A program made the translations under genes and the position numbers. A stretch of 64,000 bases of DNA from Methylotenera sp. L2L1 (lineage in GTDB: Bacteria > Pseudomonadota > Gammaproteobacteria > Burkholderiales > Methylophilaceae): positions 2,170,001 through 2,234,000 of the forward strand of contig NZ_JQMG01000001.1 in the NCBI RefSeq assembly GCF_000744605.1, in the 5' to 3' direction. Below, piece after piece: positions 47,432-57,990 of the stretch. Position 1 is the first letter of the stretch, and every line of letters begins with the position of its first letter. The notes under the pieces are model-generated. The model made no database searches. It was not told the DNA's origin and worked only from the letters and a program-made list of their open reading frames with translations.

Positions 47432-48115
47432 ATGAATAAATCCGTCATTTCACAAACTCTTTTTAACTTTTTTATGTTTAAGGAATTAGCACCAGAGCAA
47501 ATTGGCGTGATTGCAGAACATGCTCAACTCATTGACTTTCCAAAAGGGACGTCGATATTTAATCGTGGTGATGCGGCGGTTGGTCTTTATATTTTATTAG
47601 AAGGCCAATTAAAACTAGGAGTCACCTCTCCGCAAGGCAGTGAAAAAATCATCAGCATTGTGACACCCGGAGAAAGCTTCGGTGAAGCCATTTTGTTTCT
47701 AGAGCGGAAATTTCCTGTCTACGCACAAGCTATCATGGATTCTCAGGTATTACTCATACCAAAGAGCCTGATATTTTCCATGCTAGATAATGACCCACTA
47801 TTCTCTCGTAAGATGCTAGCTGGGTTGTCTGTCAGAATGCACCAACTGGTACAAGATATTGAAATGCTATCGTTGCAATCATGCACACAGCGCTTCATCG
47901 GCTATCTACTACAAATCAGCGCTGATGCGCCCGATGCCAGTAACATCACGTTGCCTACGAGTAAAACCACCATTGCCTCATTGCTGAACCTGACCCCAGA
48001 AACACTTTCACGCACTTTGGCAAAACTTCAGCAAATGGAGTTAATTGAAGTGCACGGCAAAGAGGTGATGATTACCGATGTGAAAAAACTGAGAAGCTAC
48101 GATTTAACAGTTTAG
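47432..48115 (+). CDS. Crp/Fnr-family regulator, Dnr-like
   Basis: A 227-residue regulator with an N-terminal cyclic-nucleotide-fold sensor (near residues 15-130, GDAAVGLYILLEGQLKLG, GESFGEAILFLERKFPV) and a C-terminal helix-turn-helix (TTIASLLNLTPETLSRTLAKL). There is no N-terminal cysteine cluster, so it is not Fnr; Dnr proteins, which sense NO through haem, fit best. The ATG at 47432 is preferred over one 45 bases upstream because the family starts near it. It overlaps norD tail to tail by 4 bp. Confidence 0.88.
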   Translation: MNKSVISQTLFNFFMFKELAPEQIGVIAEHAQLIDFPKGTSIFNRGDAAVGLYILLEGQLKLGVTSPQGSEKIISIVTPGESFGEAILFLERKFPVYAQAIMDSQVLLIPKSLIFSMLDNDPLFSRKMLAGLSVRMHQLVQDIEMLSLQSCTQRFIGYLLQISADAPDASNITLPTSKTTIASLLNLTPETLSRTLAKLQQMELIEVHGKEVMITDVKKLRSYDLTV

Positions 48116-49944
48116 CGTGTCATCTGCGCGTATAGCAACGGCAGCTCTTTCGGCAAGTCTTCAGGGTTACGAATCACCACATAACCACCTGCGCCGAAAA
48201 GATGCGGCAAATAGTCGCTGGCCTCGGAATCTATGGTGACGCAGAACGGCCGCAGCCCTAATTTTTTAGCTTCCAATAACGCCATGCGCGTATCCTCAAT
48301 ACCATAGCGCCCCTCATACTGATCCAGATCATTTGGTTTACCATCTGTCAGTATCAGCAATAGGCGTTGATGCTTTTTCTGCTGCACTAATAAGCTTGAT
48401 GCCTGCCTGATTGCTGCGCCCATGCGGGTGTAATAGCCGGGTTTGATCGCGGCAATGCGACCACGCACCTGACCGCTATATTTTTCTTCAAAACCCTTGA
48501 TGTAATGAAAGCGTACATGGCTACGCTTAAGCGATGAAAAACCGTATAGTGCAAAACTGTCACCAGTTGCAGTGAGCGCTTCTGAAAACAAAAGCAGGCT
48601 ATCGCGAATCACATCAATCACGCGTGAGTGATTTGAAACATAAGCATCAGTAGAAAGGGATAAATCGGCTAGGAGCAGACATGCCAGATCACGCTCCTGA
48701 TTCACCTGTACCCGGTAAAGCCCATGCTCTGAGGTTGGCATCGTGCTGTTTTTCTCAGAAACCAGCTGCACCCATGCATCCATATCCAGCTCATCGCCAT
48801 CCTGCTGACCTTTACGCCAATGCCTAGTCGGCGTAAGCGCCTGAAACTGGCGCCTTAGATGATTGGCTGTGTTTTTTAATGCGTGCGGGAGCTCGCACGG
48901 TTTGGCATCGGTGGCAATCAGCTGCTGCAAACTACAGTAATCCGGCTGCAACACCTGCTTTTTCCAGTGCCATTCTGGCAATAAAACGCCTTCACCCAGC
49001 GGCGTATCATCCACAGCACCGGCTGGTAAGTCAAGATCGAACCTCACATTGGCGGCACTGGTTTTACCATCGCGTGCGATGGTGAGGTTATCCATATCTT
49101 CAGCCGCTAACTGCGCGGTTTCCGAATCGTCCTCCTCATCCTGCGGGCGGTTCACCTTCACGAACTCAGACCATGAGAACAGGCTCTCGGCGCGGAACAT
49201 CATCAGAAAGCCATTTTTATCTTCCTTTGCATCGGTGCGCTCTGCCAGATGTTTACGTCGGCTCTTTTTATTGGCGGCGTTACCGCTTTGTTCAGGCGAG
49301 CCTAAGCCTGCAGCACTTGATGTTGCGGCATTCACAGGAGGATGTGGATGCGGCCATAGTGGTACCGGCTGGAACGGGCGCGCTGTCAGCGCTATAGCAT
49401 CCACCGTACCCGGATATTGCAATGCTTGGCGGATAGTGTTTTCCTGAGCTGCTTCATCTGCTGGCAGTTTTTCCGCTGGAATGCGCAGCGCGATGACGGC
49501 CTCTACCAGCCAGTCATAGCGGCTCTGTAAACCAGGGAAACGTTCAAGTGTGGCCTGGGTAGCTAACTGGTTTCTGATTATCCATGGCTGACTGTTATCT
49601 GACTCTGCTGCAGCTAAAGCTACCAGCCAGAAATACAGGTCGCGGTTCAGTGTCTGCTTTGCAAACAGGTCTATCTGCGATGGCAGCCGCAGCACTTCGC
49701 CGTCACGCCATGAAAGCTCTACCTTTTCACCGCTACCGGCCACGCGCTGCAGCAAACGCCGACGAGCTCCATGACGCACTGCCGGTGCTGCGGAAATACC
49801 CAGCCCGGGGTCGCCGCCTAATGCCCTGAAAAATATCGCAGCGGATTTGGCAATATCATCCAGCTTAACGGTCACTGCAGCATGACGCTTCTCTGCCGCC
49901 CCGGTAATCAGGCGATCCCACAGCGCTCCTACGTACTCTTCCAT
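48112..49944 (-). CDS. norD: Nitric oxide reductase activation protein NorD (VWA domain)
   Basis: NorD helps assemble or activate NO reductase with NorQ. The 610-residue protein has a variable N-terminal region and a C-terminal von Willebrand A domain with the metal site LLADLSLSTDA and the later LILTDGKPND. It begins at the last base of norQ (1-bp overlap) and its end overlaps the dnr-like gene by 4 bp. The 60 bases at 49741-49800 are 65% G+C against 47% at 47521-47580, so this part of the cluster looks GC-richer than its neighbours. Confidence 0.93.
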   Translation of the reverse strand: MEEYVGALWDRLITGAAEKRHAAVTVKLDDIAKSAAIFFRALGGDPGLGISAAPAVRHGARRRLLQRVAGSGEKVELSWRDGEVLRLPSQIDLFAKQTLNRDLYFWLVALAAAESDNSQPWIIRNQLATQATLERFPGLQSRYDWLVEAVIALRIPAEKLPADEAAQENTIRQALQYPGTVDAIALTARPFQPVPLWPHPHPPVNAATSSAAGLGSPEQSGNAANKKSRRKHLAERTDAKEDKNGFLMMFRAESLFSWSEFVKVNRPQDEEDDSETAQLAAEDMDNLTIARDGKTSAANVRFDLDLPAGAVDDTPLGEGVLLPEWHWKKQVLQPDYCSLQQLIATDAKPCELPHALKNTANHLRRQFQALTPTRHWRKGQQDGDELDMDAWVQLVSEKNSTMPTSEHGLYRVQVNQERDLACLLLADLSLSTDAYVSNHSRVIDVIRDSLLLFSEALTATGDSFALYGFSSLKRSHVRFHYIKGFEEKYSGQVRGRIAAIKPGYYTRMGAAIRQASSLLVQQKKHQRLLLILTDGKPNDLDQYEGRYGIEDTRMALLEAKKLGLRPFCVTIDSEASDYLPHLFGAGGYVVIRNPEDLPKELPLLYAQMTR

Positions 49945-50738
49945 TAACGTCCGAAGGTGGCGCTGACCACTTCATTCAAAGCGACTGCTGTTTCAGCGTC
50001 ATCAGTCAGCGTCTCCACCAAAGCAGCACGGCAGGCGCGCACTGGATCATAACCATCTTTAATCAAGGTAGCTGCATATACCAGCAGACGCGTACTGGCG
50101 ACTTCTTCCAGATCATGGTCACGCAAGGCACGGAATGCTCCGGCAATAGAAACTAGACGCTTGGCTGTCATGGTATCAATACCTGTTTCACCAATCAGTA
50201 CAGCCTCCTCCTGTGCAGCAGTCGGAAAATCAAACGTCAATGACACAAACCGCTGCCGGGTAGAAGGCTTCATGCCTTTTAAAAAGTTCTGATATCCAGG
50301 ATTGTAAGAAACCACCAGCATGAAAGACGGCGGCGCCTGTAGCAACTCTCCTGTGCGGTCAATCGGCAGCATACGCCTATCGTCCGCCAGCGGGTGCAGT
50401 ACCACGGTCGTATCTTTACGCGCTTCAACCACTTCATCCAGATAACAGATGCCGCCTTCACGCACCGCACGCGTCAGTGGTCCATCGTTCCAGATAGTTT
50501 CGCCATCACCGATTAAATGGCGACCAACCAAGTCCGCTGCGGTCAAGTCATCGTGGCAAGCCACGGTATACAGTGGCAGGTTTAAACGTGCCGCCATGTG
50601 CGACACAAACCTTGTTTTCCCGCAGCCGGTAGGACCTTTTATCAACAATGGCAGGCGGTTTTTCCAGGCGCGCTCAAATAGCTCGCACTCATCACCGCTT
50701 GGTTCATAAAATGGGGTATTGCTTGTTTTTGTATCCAT
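49944..50738 (-). CDS. norQ: AAA+ ATPase NorQ (MoxR family)
   Basis: NorQ is the ATPase partner of NorD for maturation of the NO reductase iron centre. The 264-residue protein has Walker A GPTGCGKTR (near residue 34), Walker B GICYLDEV, and the MoxR-type segment ADLVGRHLIGDGETIW. Just upstream is norF; the order norC-B-E-F-Q-D is seen. Confidence 0.95.
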   Translation of the reverse strand: MDTKTSNTPFYEPSGDECELFERAWKNRLPLLIKGPTGCGKTRFVSHMAARLNLPLYTVACHDDLTAADLVGRHLIGDGETIWNDGPLTRAVREGGICYLDEVVEARKDTTVVLHPLADDRRMLPIDRTGELLQAPPSFMLVVSYNPGYQNFLKGMKPSTRQRFVSLTFDFPTAAQEEAVLIGETGIDTMTAKRLVSIAGAFRALRDHDLEEVASTRLLVYAATLIKDGYDPVRACRAALVETLTDDAETAVALNEVVSATFGR

Positions 50739-50775
50739 GTAAACGCTTTCAATTCAGCCTGCTGAGCAGGCCATG

Positions 50776-51036
50776 CTAGTTCAGGTAAGCAATGGCAATC
50801 ATGCTGCCGACAATAACAAAGTAACCTAGAATAACGCCGCGCCACAGCCAGCCTACATAGCGCAAACCCATAAAATAATTAGCAATCAGTTGCCCTTTAA
50901 TTAGAGAGATTACTAGCACACTCAGCATTACGGTTTTTCCAGCGCTTACTTCTTCGCCGATTAAAAAGGTACCAATAGTGAGCATTACCAGCGTTAGCCA
51001 GATTAATGTAGCAAAACGGTTGAGTTGTGTATTCAT
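50776..51036 (-). CDS. norF: NorF-like small membrane subunit (cytochrome oxidase subunit IV family)
   Basis: An 86-residue protein with about three membrane helices and the segment LIKGQLIANYFMGLR, typical of the NorF/COX IV family. It starts 2 bp after norE, chosen at MNTQLNRF; an in-frame ATG 63 bases upstream overlaps norE and is not needed. A role in full NO reductase activity has been proposed for NorEF in other bacteria. Confidence 0.85.
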   Translation of the reverse strand: MNTQLNRFATLIWLTLVMLTIGTFLIGEEVSAGKTVMLSVLVISLIKGQLIANYFMGLRYVGWLWRGVILGYFVIVGSMIAIAYLN

Positions 51037-51038
51037 GG

Positions 51039-51623
51039 TTATCGAATAATATAAATCAATGGAAAAAGGATAATCCACAGCAGGTCTACCATGTGCCAAA
51101 ACGAGGCGCCGGTTTCAACCCCAAAATGCTCTTGTGCGCTGTAGACGCCGTTTTTTAATTTGTACACAATACATGCAAGAATAATCATGCCCATCAGCAC
51201 ATGCATCAGGTGGAAAAAAGTGAGCGTCAGGTAAAACATATAAAAATCGTTCGTTTCCAGCGTAATGCCCGCTGAGAATTTCTGATTAAATTCCCACAAC
51301 TTTACAGCGACAAACATGCCACCCATTAAAATAGTGCCGATTAACCAATGCGCAGACTGCTTCGAATTGTTTGACTTAATCGCAGATACCGAACGCACGA
51401 CAAAATAACTGCTGGTAATCAGAATAATCGTATTTAGAGTACCCAAGCCACGGCTTAAGGTAAGCTGAGATGTATTAAACACGTCAATCTGGTTAGAGCG
51501 CGCAAAGGCGTATACGATAAACATCACGCCAAACACCAGCATTTCTGCCAGAATAAATATCCAGATGGCAAAATCACCGGGCAAATCTTCTGTTTCATTC
51601 ACTAATGTTATGTTTGTATTCAT
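51039..51623 (-). CDS. norE: NorE-like membrane protein (cytochrome oxidase subunit III family)
   Basis: A 194-residue protein with about five helices and the COX III-type features LPGDFAIWIFILAEM and FHLMHVLMGMIIL and FWHMVDLLWI. It lacks catalytic metal ligands and is thought to help NO reductase assembly or activity. I start at ATG 51623; a TTG immediately before it is less likely. norF follows after 2 bp. Confidence 0.88.
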   Translation of the reverse strand: MNTNITLVNETEDLPGDFAIWIFILAEMLVFGVMFIVYAFARSNQIDVFNTSQLTLSRGLGTLNTIILITSSYFVVRSVSAIKSNNSKQSAHWLIGTILMGGMFVAVKLWEFNQKFSAGITLETNDFYMFYLTLTFFHLMHVLMGMIILACIVYKLKNGVYSAQEHFGVETGASFWHMVDLLWIILFPLIYIIR

Positions 51624-51659
51624 CAAGTTACCTAAAGTGTCATATTCACCAGCCTAATT

Positions 51660-51687
51660 AGAAGAAGGAGGCAAGCCTCCTTCTTCT
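51660..51687. terminator. Hairpin between norB and norE
   Basis: AGAAGAAGGAGGC (51660-51672) and GCCTCCTTCTTCT (51675-51687) are exact reverse complements around AA. There is no T tract, so partial termination or protection of the norCB message is possible. Confidence 0.55.
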
Positions 51688-51746
51688 GCCCTGCACTGTT
51701 ATACCAGCACTGTGATATAAGAACTGTTGTAAAAATCAGTGAGCAA

Positions 51747-53144
<1,398 letters not shown>

Positions 53145-53570
53145 TTAACCTTCGATGTTCGGAGGCCAGTTATTAGTGTTGATCTCTGAGGTATATTTCA
53201 AAAAATCAACGATACTATCCAACTCCTGCTCCGTAAAGTTGAACTGCGGCATCTGTCTTCTACCTGGTACACCAGTCGGCTGACCTTTGATCCATGCTTT
53301 AATAAAGTCTGGGCCACGGCGTTTGTATACATTGCCTAGCTCTGGTGCAAAATATGCCCCCTCTCCTAGTAAAGTATGGCAACCGATACAGTTATTGGTC
53401 TCCCATAACTTCTTGCCATGAATCACCGAAGCTGTCAGATTTTGGCTATTATCCCGTTTTGGTAACTTCTGATTGGTATCAAAAGTCAGTGCGAGAAACA
53501 GCAAGAAAAAGAACAGCGACCCCCCGAAAAAAATATTACGCGCCATGGATTTAGTAAATCTCGTAGCCAT
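53145..53570 (-). CDS. norC: Nitric oxide reductase subunit C (cytochrome c)
   Basis: NorC is the membrane-anchored cytochrome c that passes electrons to NorB. The 141-residue protein has one N-terminal helix (about 12-30), the haem motif CIGCH (Cys61, Cys64, His65) and the distal methionine in RRQMPQF. The site GGGGAGGT precedes the start. An Fnr/Dnr box lies about 68 bp upstream. Confidence 0.98.
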   Translation of the reverse strand: MATRFTKSMARNIFFGGSLFFFLLFLALTFDTNQKLPKRDNSQNLTASVIHGKKLWETNNCIGCHTLLGEGAYFAPELGNVYKRRGPDFIKAWIKGQPTGVPGRRQMPQFNFTEQELDSIVDFLKYTSEINTNNWPPNIEG

Positions 53571-53976
53571 TGCGACCTCCCCATTAATGTAAATGACGTT
53601 GAGAATGTACAGTATTGCCTATCAAGCATCCTTGATTTAGGTCAACTTTAGAAGTCACCATGAATGATAGACTCAAACTAAATCATGCTTATTTCTAACA
53701 TTATCCTCATTTAAGCTATAGCTTTAGCATGCAAGCTTTATGCAAACCATTTACTTTCACACGTATTATTTTAATAATGAAAATTAAGTATGCTGGCACT
53801 TGTTAACCACATGAAATACAGTCCAAATGACTAATATTTATTCCGTCAAAATTGCCAGTCTCCCTAGTGCGCTATCAGCAAATTAAAACCCTGTATAAAA
53901 AGCAACTATTCATTACATCAACTAATGTTTCATGTACACTGCAATTAAAATAATTAATTGGCAGTTAATCACTTAA
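53571..53976 (-). other. Intergenic region, 406 bp
   Basis: Divergent promoter region between norC and the large GGDEF-EAL gene. It holds one Fnr/Dnr box (53632-53645) and two near-copies of ATGCAAGC/ATGCAAAC (about 53731-53750). No gene is supported. Confidence 0.6.
53632..53645 (-). promoter_or_regulatory. Fnr/Dnr-type box upstream of norC
   Basis: TTGATTTAGGTCAA matches the TTGAT-N4-ATCAA consensus at nine of ten conserved bases. It sits about 68 bp before the norC start codon, as expected for an activator site at -41.5 if the leader is short. Confidence 0.6.
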
Positions 53977-56900
53977 ATGCAAGTTAACACCAAACCAACC
54001 AATTTAATCAGACACAAAATTATCCTGTGGTTATTCACAGGCTCAATACTGTTAATCGGTTTCGTTATCACGCATAAGTTATGGTCCAACGCACAGCAGG
54101 ACAACTTACAAAAACTTAACTCAGCTTTAGAAGACTCCGCAGACGTCACCGTTAGCAATTTACGAGCACGCTTTGATGCCATTCTAGTCATTATGCGTGG
54201 GGTTAAAGGGTTTATTGACGCATCCGATACAGTTCAGCCAGAAGAATTTCATACTTACATCAAGTCACTTAATTTAGATGACAAGTTTGGTGTTCGAGGC
54301 ATTGCCCTCGCAGAACTGATTGATAATGAAGATAAAGAAAATCATCTTAGCAAGATTAGAAAAAGAGGACTTTCTGATTATCAAATAAAACCTGCAGGAA
54401 ACCGGCAGCGCTATGCACCCATCACCTTAATAGAGCCGTTAGATGAAGCCAATATTCGGGCATTAGGTCTCGACGTGCTTGCATTACCCAGTGCTTTAAT
54501 GGCTCTTGAGCAATCAAGAGACAGCAACGATGTCCGCATTTCTACACGATTAACACTTGAACAAGATGTAGGTAAAAAAAATCAGCACTCTTTTGTGATG
54601 TACCTGCCAATTTATAGAAAACATGCATTAATCAATAGCCTAGAAGCTAGACGTAATGCAATCATCGGTTGGGTAGACGTGCCATTCCGCATGACTGACC
54701 TGATGAATGGATTTAAAGGCGAAATTGACGCTGATGTTGAAATCAAAATTTATCAAGGGCTAAAAGCCACAGAAGATACGCTGCTGTATAACACTGTAGA
54801 TCATCATGAAAAAAGCAGTGCGTCAGAGCAAAGCATCACAACGCAAAGAACTCTGGATACTGGCAGTAGCAAATGGTTGCTGTTTTTTCAAACAACACCA
54901 ACGTTTGAAGCACGTATTTTGCCCTATAGCAAACCAATGCTTGTCGCGCTACTTGGCTCAACATTAACAATACTATCTGCATTTTTAGCATGGTTTCTTT
55001 TAAGTAGTCGGCAGCGTGCAGAACATCGCTATCAAAAGCTTTTTGACCAAGCTGGTGATGGTGTTTTAGTCTTAAATTACCAACATCGTTTTATAGCGGC
55101 AAACTTGGCCGCCATGAACATGCTGGGATACCAGCAAAAAACACTTTTAAATATGCGTTTGCAAGATGTGCTGGTGAAAAATGTTACCGACCAATCAGAA
55201 TTTATCACTAAGCTAACATCAGATAACTCCATCAAAGGTGAGTGGCAATATCTACGCAAAGATGGTACCCAGTTCATCGCTGAGGTAAATTGCCGCAAAC
55301 TAGACAAAAACTACTATTTCGCCATTATCAGAGACCTAACTGATCGAAAGTTGGCTGAATATCGCATCAGACATCTTACCCAGCTTTACCAAGCCTTAAG
55401 TGAGGTAAACCAGGCGATTGTACGCATGGGTGATGATAATGACTTGTTCTCAGTTGTTTGCCGTTGCTCTGTTAATTTTGGGGGCATGAAAATGGCTTGG
55501 GTTGGCCAGCTTGATGAAGAAAGCCAACGCATTTTACCCGTAGCCGTCTATGGTGATGGCATTGATTATGTTGATAGTTTATTTATATCAGCGAGTGCAG
55601 ACCTGCCTGAGGGCCAAGGCCCTACAGGCAAAGCCTTAAGAGATAATCAAACCATTATTGTTAACGACTTTTCTACCGACCCAATCACAACACTATGGCA
55701 TGATAAAGCGAAAGCATTTGGATGGGGTTCATCTGTTGCTATCCCTATTCAGCGTGATCAAAAACCGTTTGCTGTACTCAATGTATATCATGAACATAAA
55801 AACTCTTTTGATGAAGAAGCGATTGCATTGTTACTGGAAATGGCTGGAGATATCAGCTTTGCACTTGATAACTTTGACAGAGAGGCGAAAAAACAAAAAC
55901 TAGTATTAGCGCTTGATCACGCACACAAACATATTAATCAAATAGTCAACCTTAGCCCCGCAGTGATTTATACACTAAAGGCTAATGAAAACGATGGCTT
56001 TACCATTGATTTCATTAGTGAAAACGTTTACAAAATGACTGGTTATCCTAAAGAAAAATGGGTGAGTCATGACTTTTGGATAAACCATATTCATGCAGAA
56101 GACATGGCTAGAGTGCTGGCTGCACAGGAAAGTCTATTTGAAACAGGGACATTAAACCACCATTATCGTTTTAACCATGCTAACGGTGAGTTCATATGGA
56201 TTGAAGATCAAGTCATGCTGGTGCGTGATGATAACGGCAAGCCTGTAGAGGTTGTAGGTGCATGGCTGGATATAACAGAAAGATTACATGCCGAAGAAAA
56301 ATTGCGCATCAACGCCAAAGTGTTTGAATCCAGCCGTGAGGGCATTCTGATTACCAATGAAAACAATCATATTCTCTCAGTCAACAGAGCATTCACTACA
56401 ATTACAGGTCATGAATCTGATGATGTCATTGGGAAAACGCCAGATATTCTGATTTCTGGCAATACAACGCCAGCCTTTAATGATGCAATGTGGGAAAACA
56501 TTAGCAGATTTGGCTATTGGCAAGGCGAGGTCGCAAATCGCAGAAAAAATGGTGAGCTCTACCCTCAATGGCTTTCTATTAGCACCATTAAAGGCTCAAC
56601 TGGAAAAGTTTCTCAGTATATCTGCATTATCACCGACATTTCAGAGCGTAAAGTAGCGGAAGAACGCATACAGTTCTTAAGCAACTTTGATTCACTAACC
56701 AATCTACCCAATCGAAATCTATTAAATGATAGAACGACGCTTGCCCTAGCCTCAGCCAATCGTACTAAAAGTACAGTGGCGTTAATGTATCTTGATCTTG
56801 ACCGTTTCAAATTTATTAACGAATCATTAGGCCCAACCGCTGGTGATCGAGTGTTAAAAGAACTGGCTGAACGTTTGCTAAGAAATGTTCTCCCAGAAGA

Positions 56901-57954
56901 CACCGTATGTCGCCAAGGTGGCGATGAGTTTATTATATTACTGCCCAATACTGATGCTGAAGCTGCCGCACACGTCGCTAAAAAGCTACTGGATGTGATT
57001 GCCCAACCCTTTAATTTCAATGGTCAAAGAATCGTGCTGACTGCTAGTATTGGTATCTCAGCTTATCCACAAGATGGTGATAACTTTGAACAGTTAGCAC
57101 AATCCGCAGATGCTGCACTTTACCGTGCAAAACATGAAGGCCGTAATAACTTTCAGTTCTTTGCACGTCAAATGCACGAGCAAGCCAATGATGTTCTGCT
57201 ACTCGAAAACGAGCTACGCAATGCCATAGAGCATCAAGAGTTTTTGTTGTACTACCAGCCGCAATACGATAGCAAAACATCAAAAATTGTTGGCTTAGAA
57301 GCACTCATACGCTGGCAACACCCAGAAAAAGGCTTAGTTTCCCCTGCTGTTTTTATCCCGATTGCGGAAGAAAGTGGCCTCATTACTGAAATTGGCGATT
57401 GGGTTTTACGTACAGCTGTCCAGCAACTCGCTACTTGGCAAAGTGCAGGCTTAAAAGCCGTGCCTGTCGCAGTCAACTTATCTGTGGTTCAGTTTCATCA
57501 AGAGACCCTTTACGGTAGCGTTTGTCAAATCCTCAGAGATACCAAAGTCGACCCCAACATGCTGGAGCTAGAGCTCACTGAAGGCATCGCGATGGAAGAC
57601 TCCGAACGCACACTCAATATGCTAAACCAATTGAATGCGCTAGGTGTCAGACTTTCTATCGATGACTTTGGTACAGGCTACTCTTCTCTCAGTTATTTGA
57701 AAAAATTCAAGATTGATAAACTTAAAATTGACCAATCTTTCGTAAAAGGCCTAGGGAGCCACCCTCAAGATGCGGCAATTATCACAGCCATCATCAGCAT
57801 GGCAAAAAGTTTGGGATTTAAAACCATTGCAGAAGGGGTTGAGACACTGGAGCAACTAAACTTCTTAATTCAACATGAATGCGACGAAATCCAAGGATAC
57901 TACTTTAGTAAACCGCTACCGAGTGACGAAGTCGCTAGACTTCTCTCAAAATAA
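53977..57954 (+). CDS. Large membrane c-di-GMP protein: CHASE-PAS-GAF-PAS-PAS-GGDEF-EAL
   Basis: A 1325-residue signalling protein. Order: membrane helix (about 14-32), CHASE sensor (about 60-290), second helix (about 312-338), PAS (348-465), GAF (480-640), two PAS (about 660-900), GGDEF (about 905-1065) and EAL (1075-1320). The GGDEF site is intact (QGGDEF) but the inhibitory RxxD position reads LPED. The EAL domain keeps EALIRW, NLSVVQF, LELTEG, IDDFGTGYSS, KIDQSFV and EGVET. So it may make and degrade c-di-GMP. It lies divergent from norC. Confidence 0.93.
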   Translation: MQVNTKPTNLIRHKIILWLFTGSILLIGFVITHKLWSNAQQDNLQKLNSALEDSADVTVSNLRARFDAILVIMRGVKGFIDASDTVQPEEFHTYIKSLNLDDKFGVRGIALAELIDNEDKENHLSKIRKRGLSDYQIKPAGNRQRYAPITLIEPLDEANIRALGLDVLALPSALMALEQSRDSNDVRISTRLTLEQDVGKKNQHSFVMYLPIYRKHALINSLEARRNAIIGWVDVPFRMTDLMNGFKGEIDADVEIKIYQGLKATEDTLLYNTVDHHEKSSASEQSITTQRTLDTGSSKWLLFFQTTPTFEARILPYSKPMLVALLGSTLTILSAFLAWFLLSSRQRAEHRYQKLFDQAGDGVLVLNYQHRFIAANLAAMNMLGYQQKTLLNMRLQDVLVKNVTDQSEFITKLTSDNSIKGEWQYLRKDGTQFIAEVNCRKLDKNYYFAIIRDLTDRKLAEYRIRHLTQLYQALSEVNQAIVRMGDDNDLFSVVCRCSVNFGGMKMAWVGQLDEESQRILPVAVYGDGIDYVDSLFISASADLPEGQGPTGKALRDNQTIIVNDFSTDPITTLWHDKAKAFGWGSSVAIPIQRDQKPFAVLNVYHEHKNSFDEEAIALLLEMAGDISFALDNFDREAKKQKLVLALDHAHKHINQIVNLSPAVIYTLKANENDGFTIDFISENVYKMTGYPKEKWVSHDFWINHIHAEDMARVLAAQESLFETGTLNHHYRFNHANGEFIWIEDQVMLVRDDNGKPVEVVGAWLDITERLHAEEKLRINAKVFESSREGILITNENNHILSVNRAFTTITGHESDDVIGKTPDILISGNTTPAFNDAMWENISRFGYWQGEVANRRKNGELYPQWLSISTIKGSTGKVSQYICIITDISERKVAEERIQFLSNFDSLTNLPNRNLLNDRTTLALASANRTKSTVALMYLDLDRFKFINESLGPTAGDRVLKELAERLLRNVLPEDTVCRQGGDEFIILLPNTDAEAAAHVAKKLLDVIAQPFNFNGQRIVLTASIGISAYPQDGDNFEQLAQSADAALYRAKHEGRNNFQFFARQMHEQANDVLLLENELRNAIEHQEFLLYYQPQYDSKTSKIVGLEALIRWQHPEKGLVSPAVFIPIAEESGLITEIGDWVLRTAVQQLATWQSAGLKAVPVAVNLSVVQFHQETLYGSVCQILRDTKVDPNMLELELTEGIAMEDSERTLNMLNQLNALGVRLSIDDFGTGYSSLSYLKKFKIDKLKIDQSFVKGLGSHPQDAAIITAIISMAKSLGFKTIAEGVETLEQLNFLIQHECDEIQGYYFSKPLPSDEVARLLSK

Positions 57955-57990
57955 TCGCTCCTTATACAATCTAACTAAATAACACAGCAC

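Noticed and set aside
47387-48115. Fnr oxygen sensor
   Set aside because: The N-terminal cysteine cluster needed for an Fe-S sensor is absent; a Dnr-type haem sensor is a better fit.
53977-57954. Several separate signalling genes
   Set aside because: The 1325-residue frame is continuous and all domains are in one order with no internal stop, so it is a single gene.
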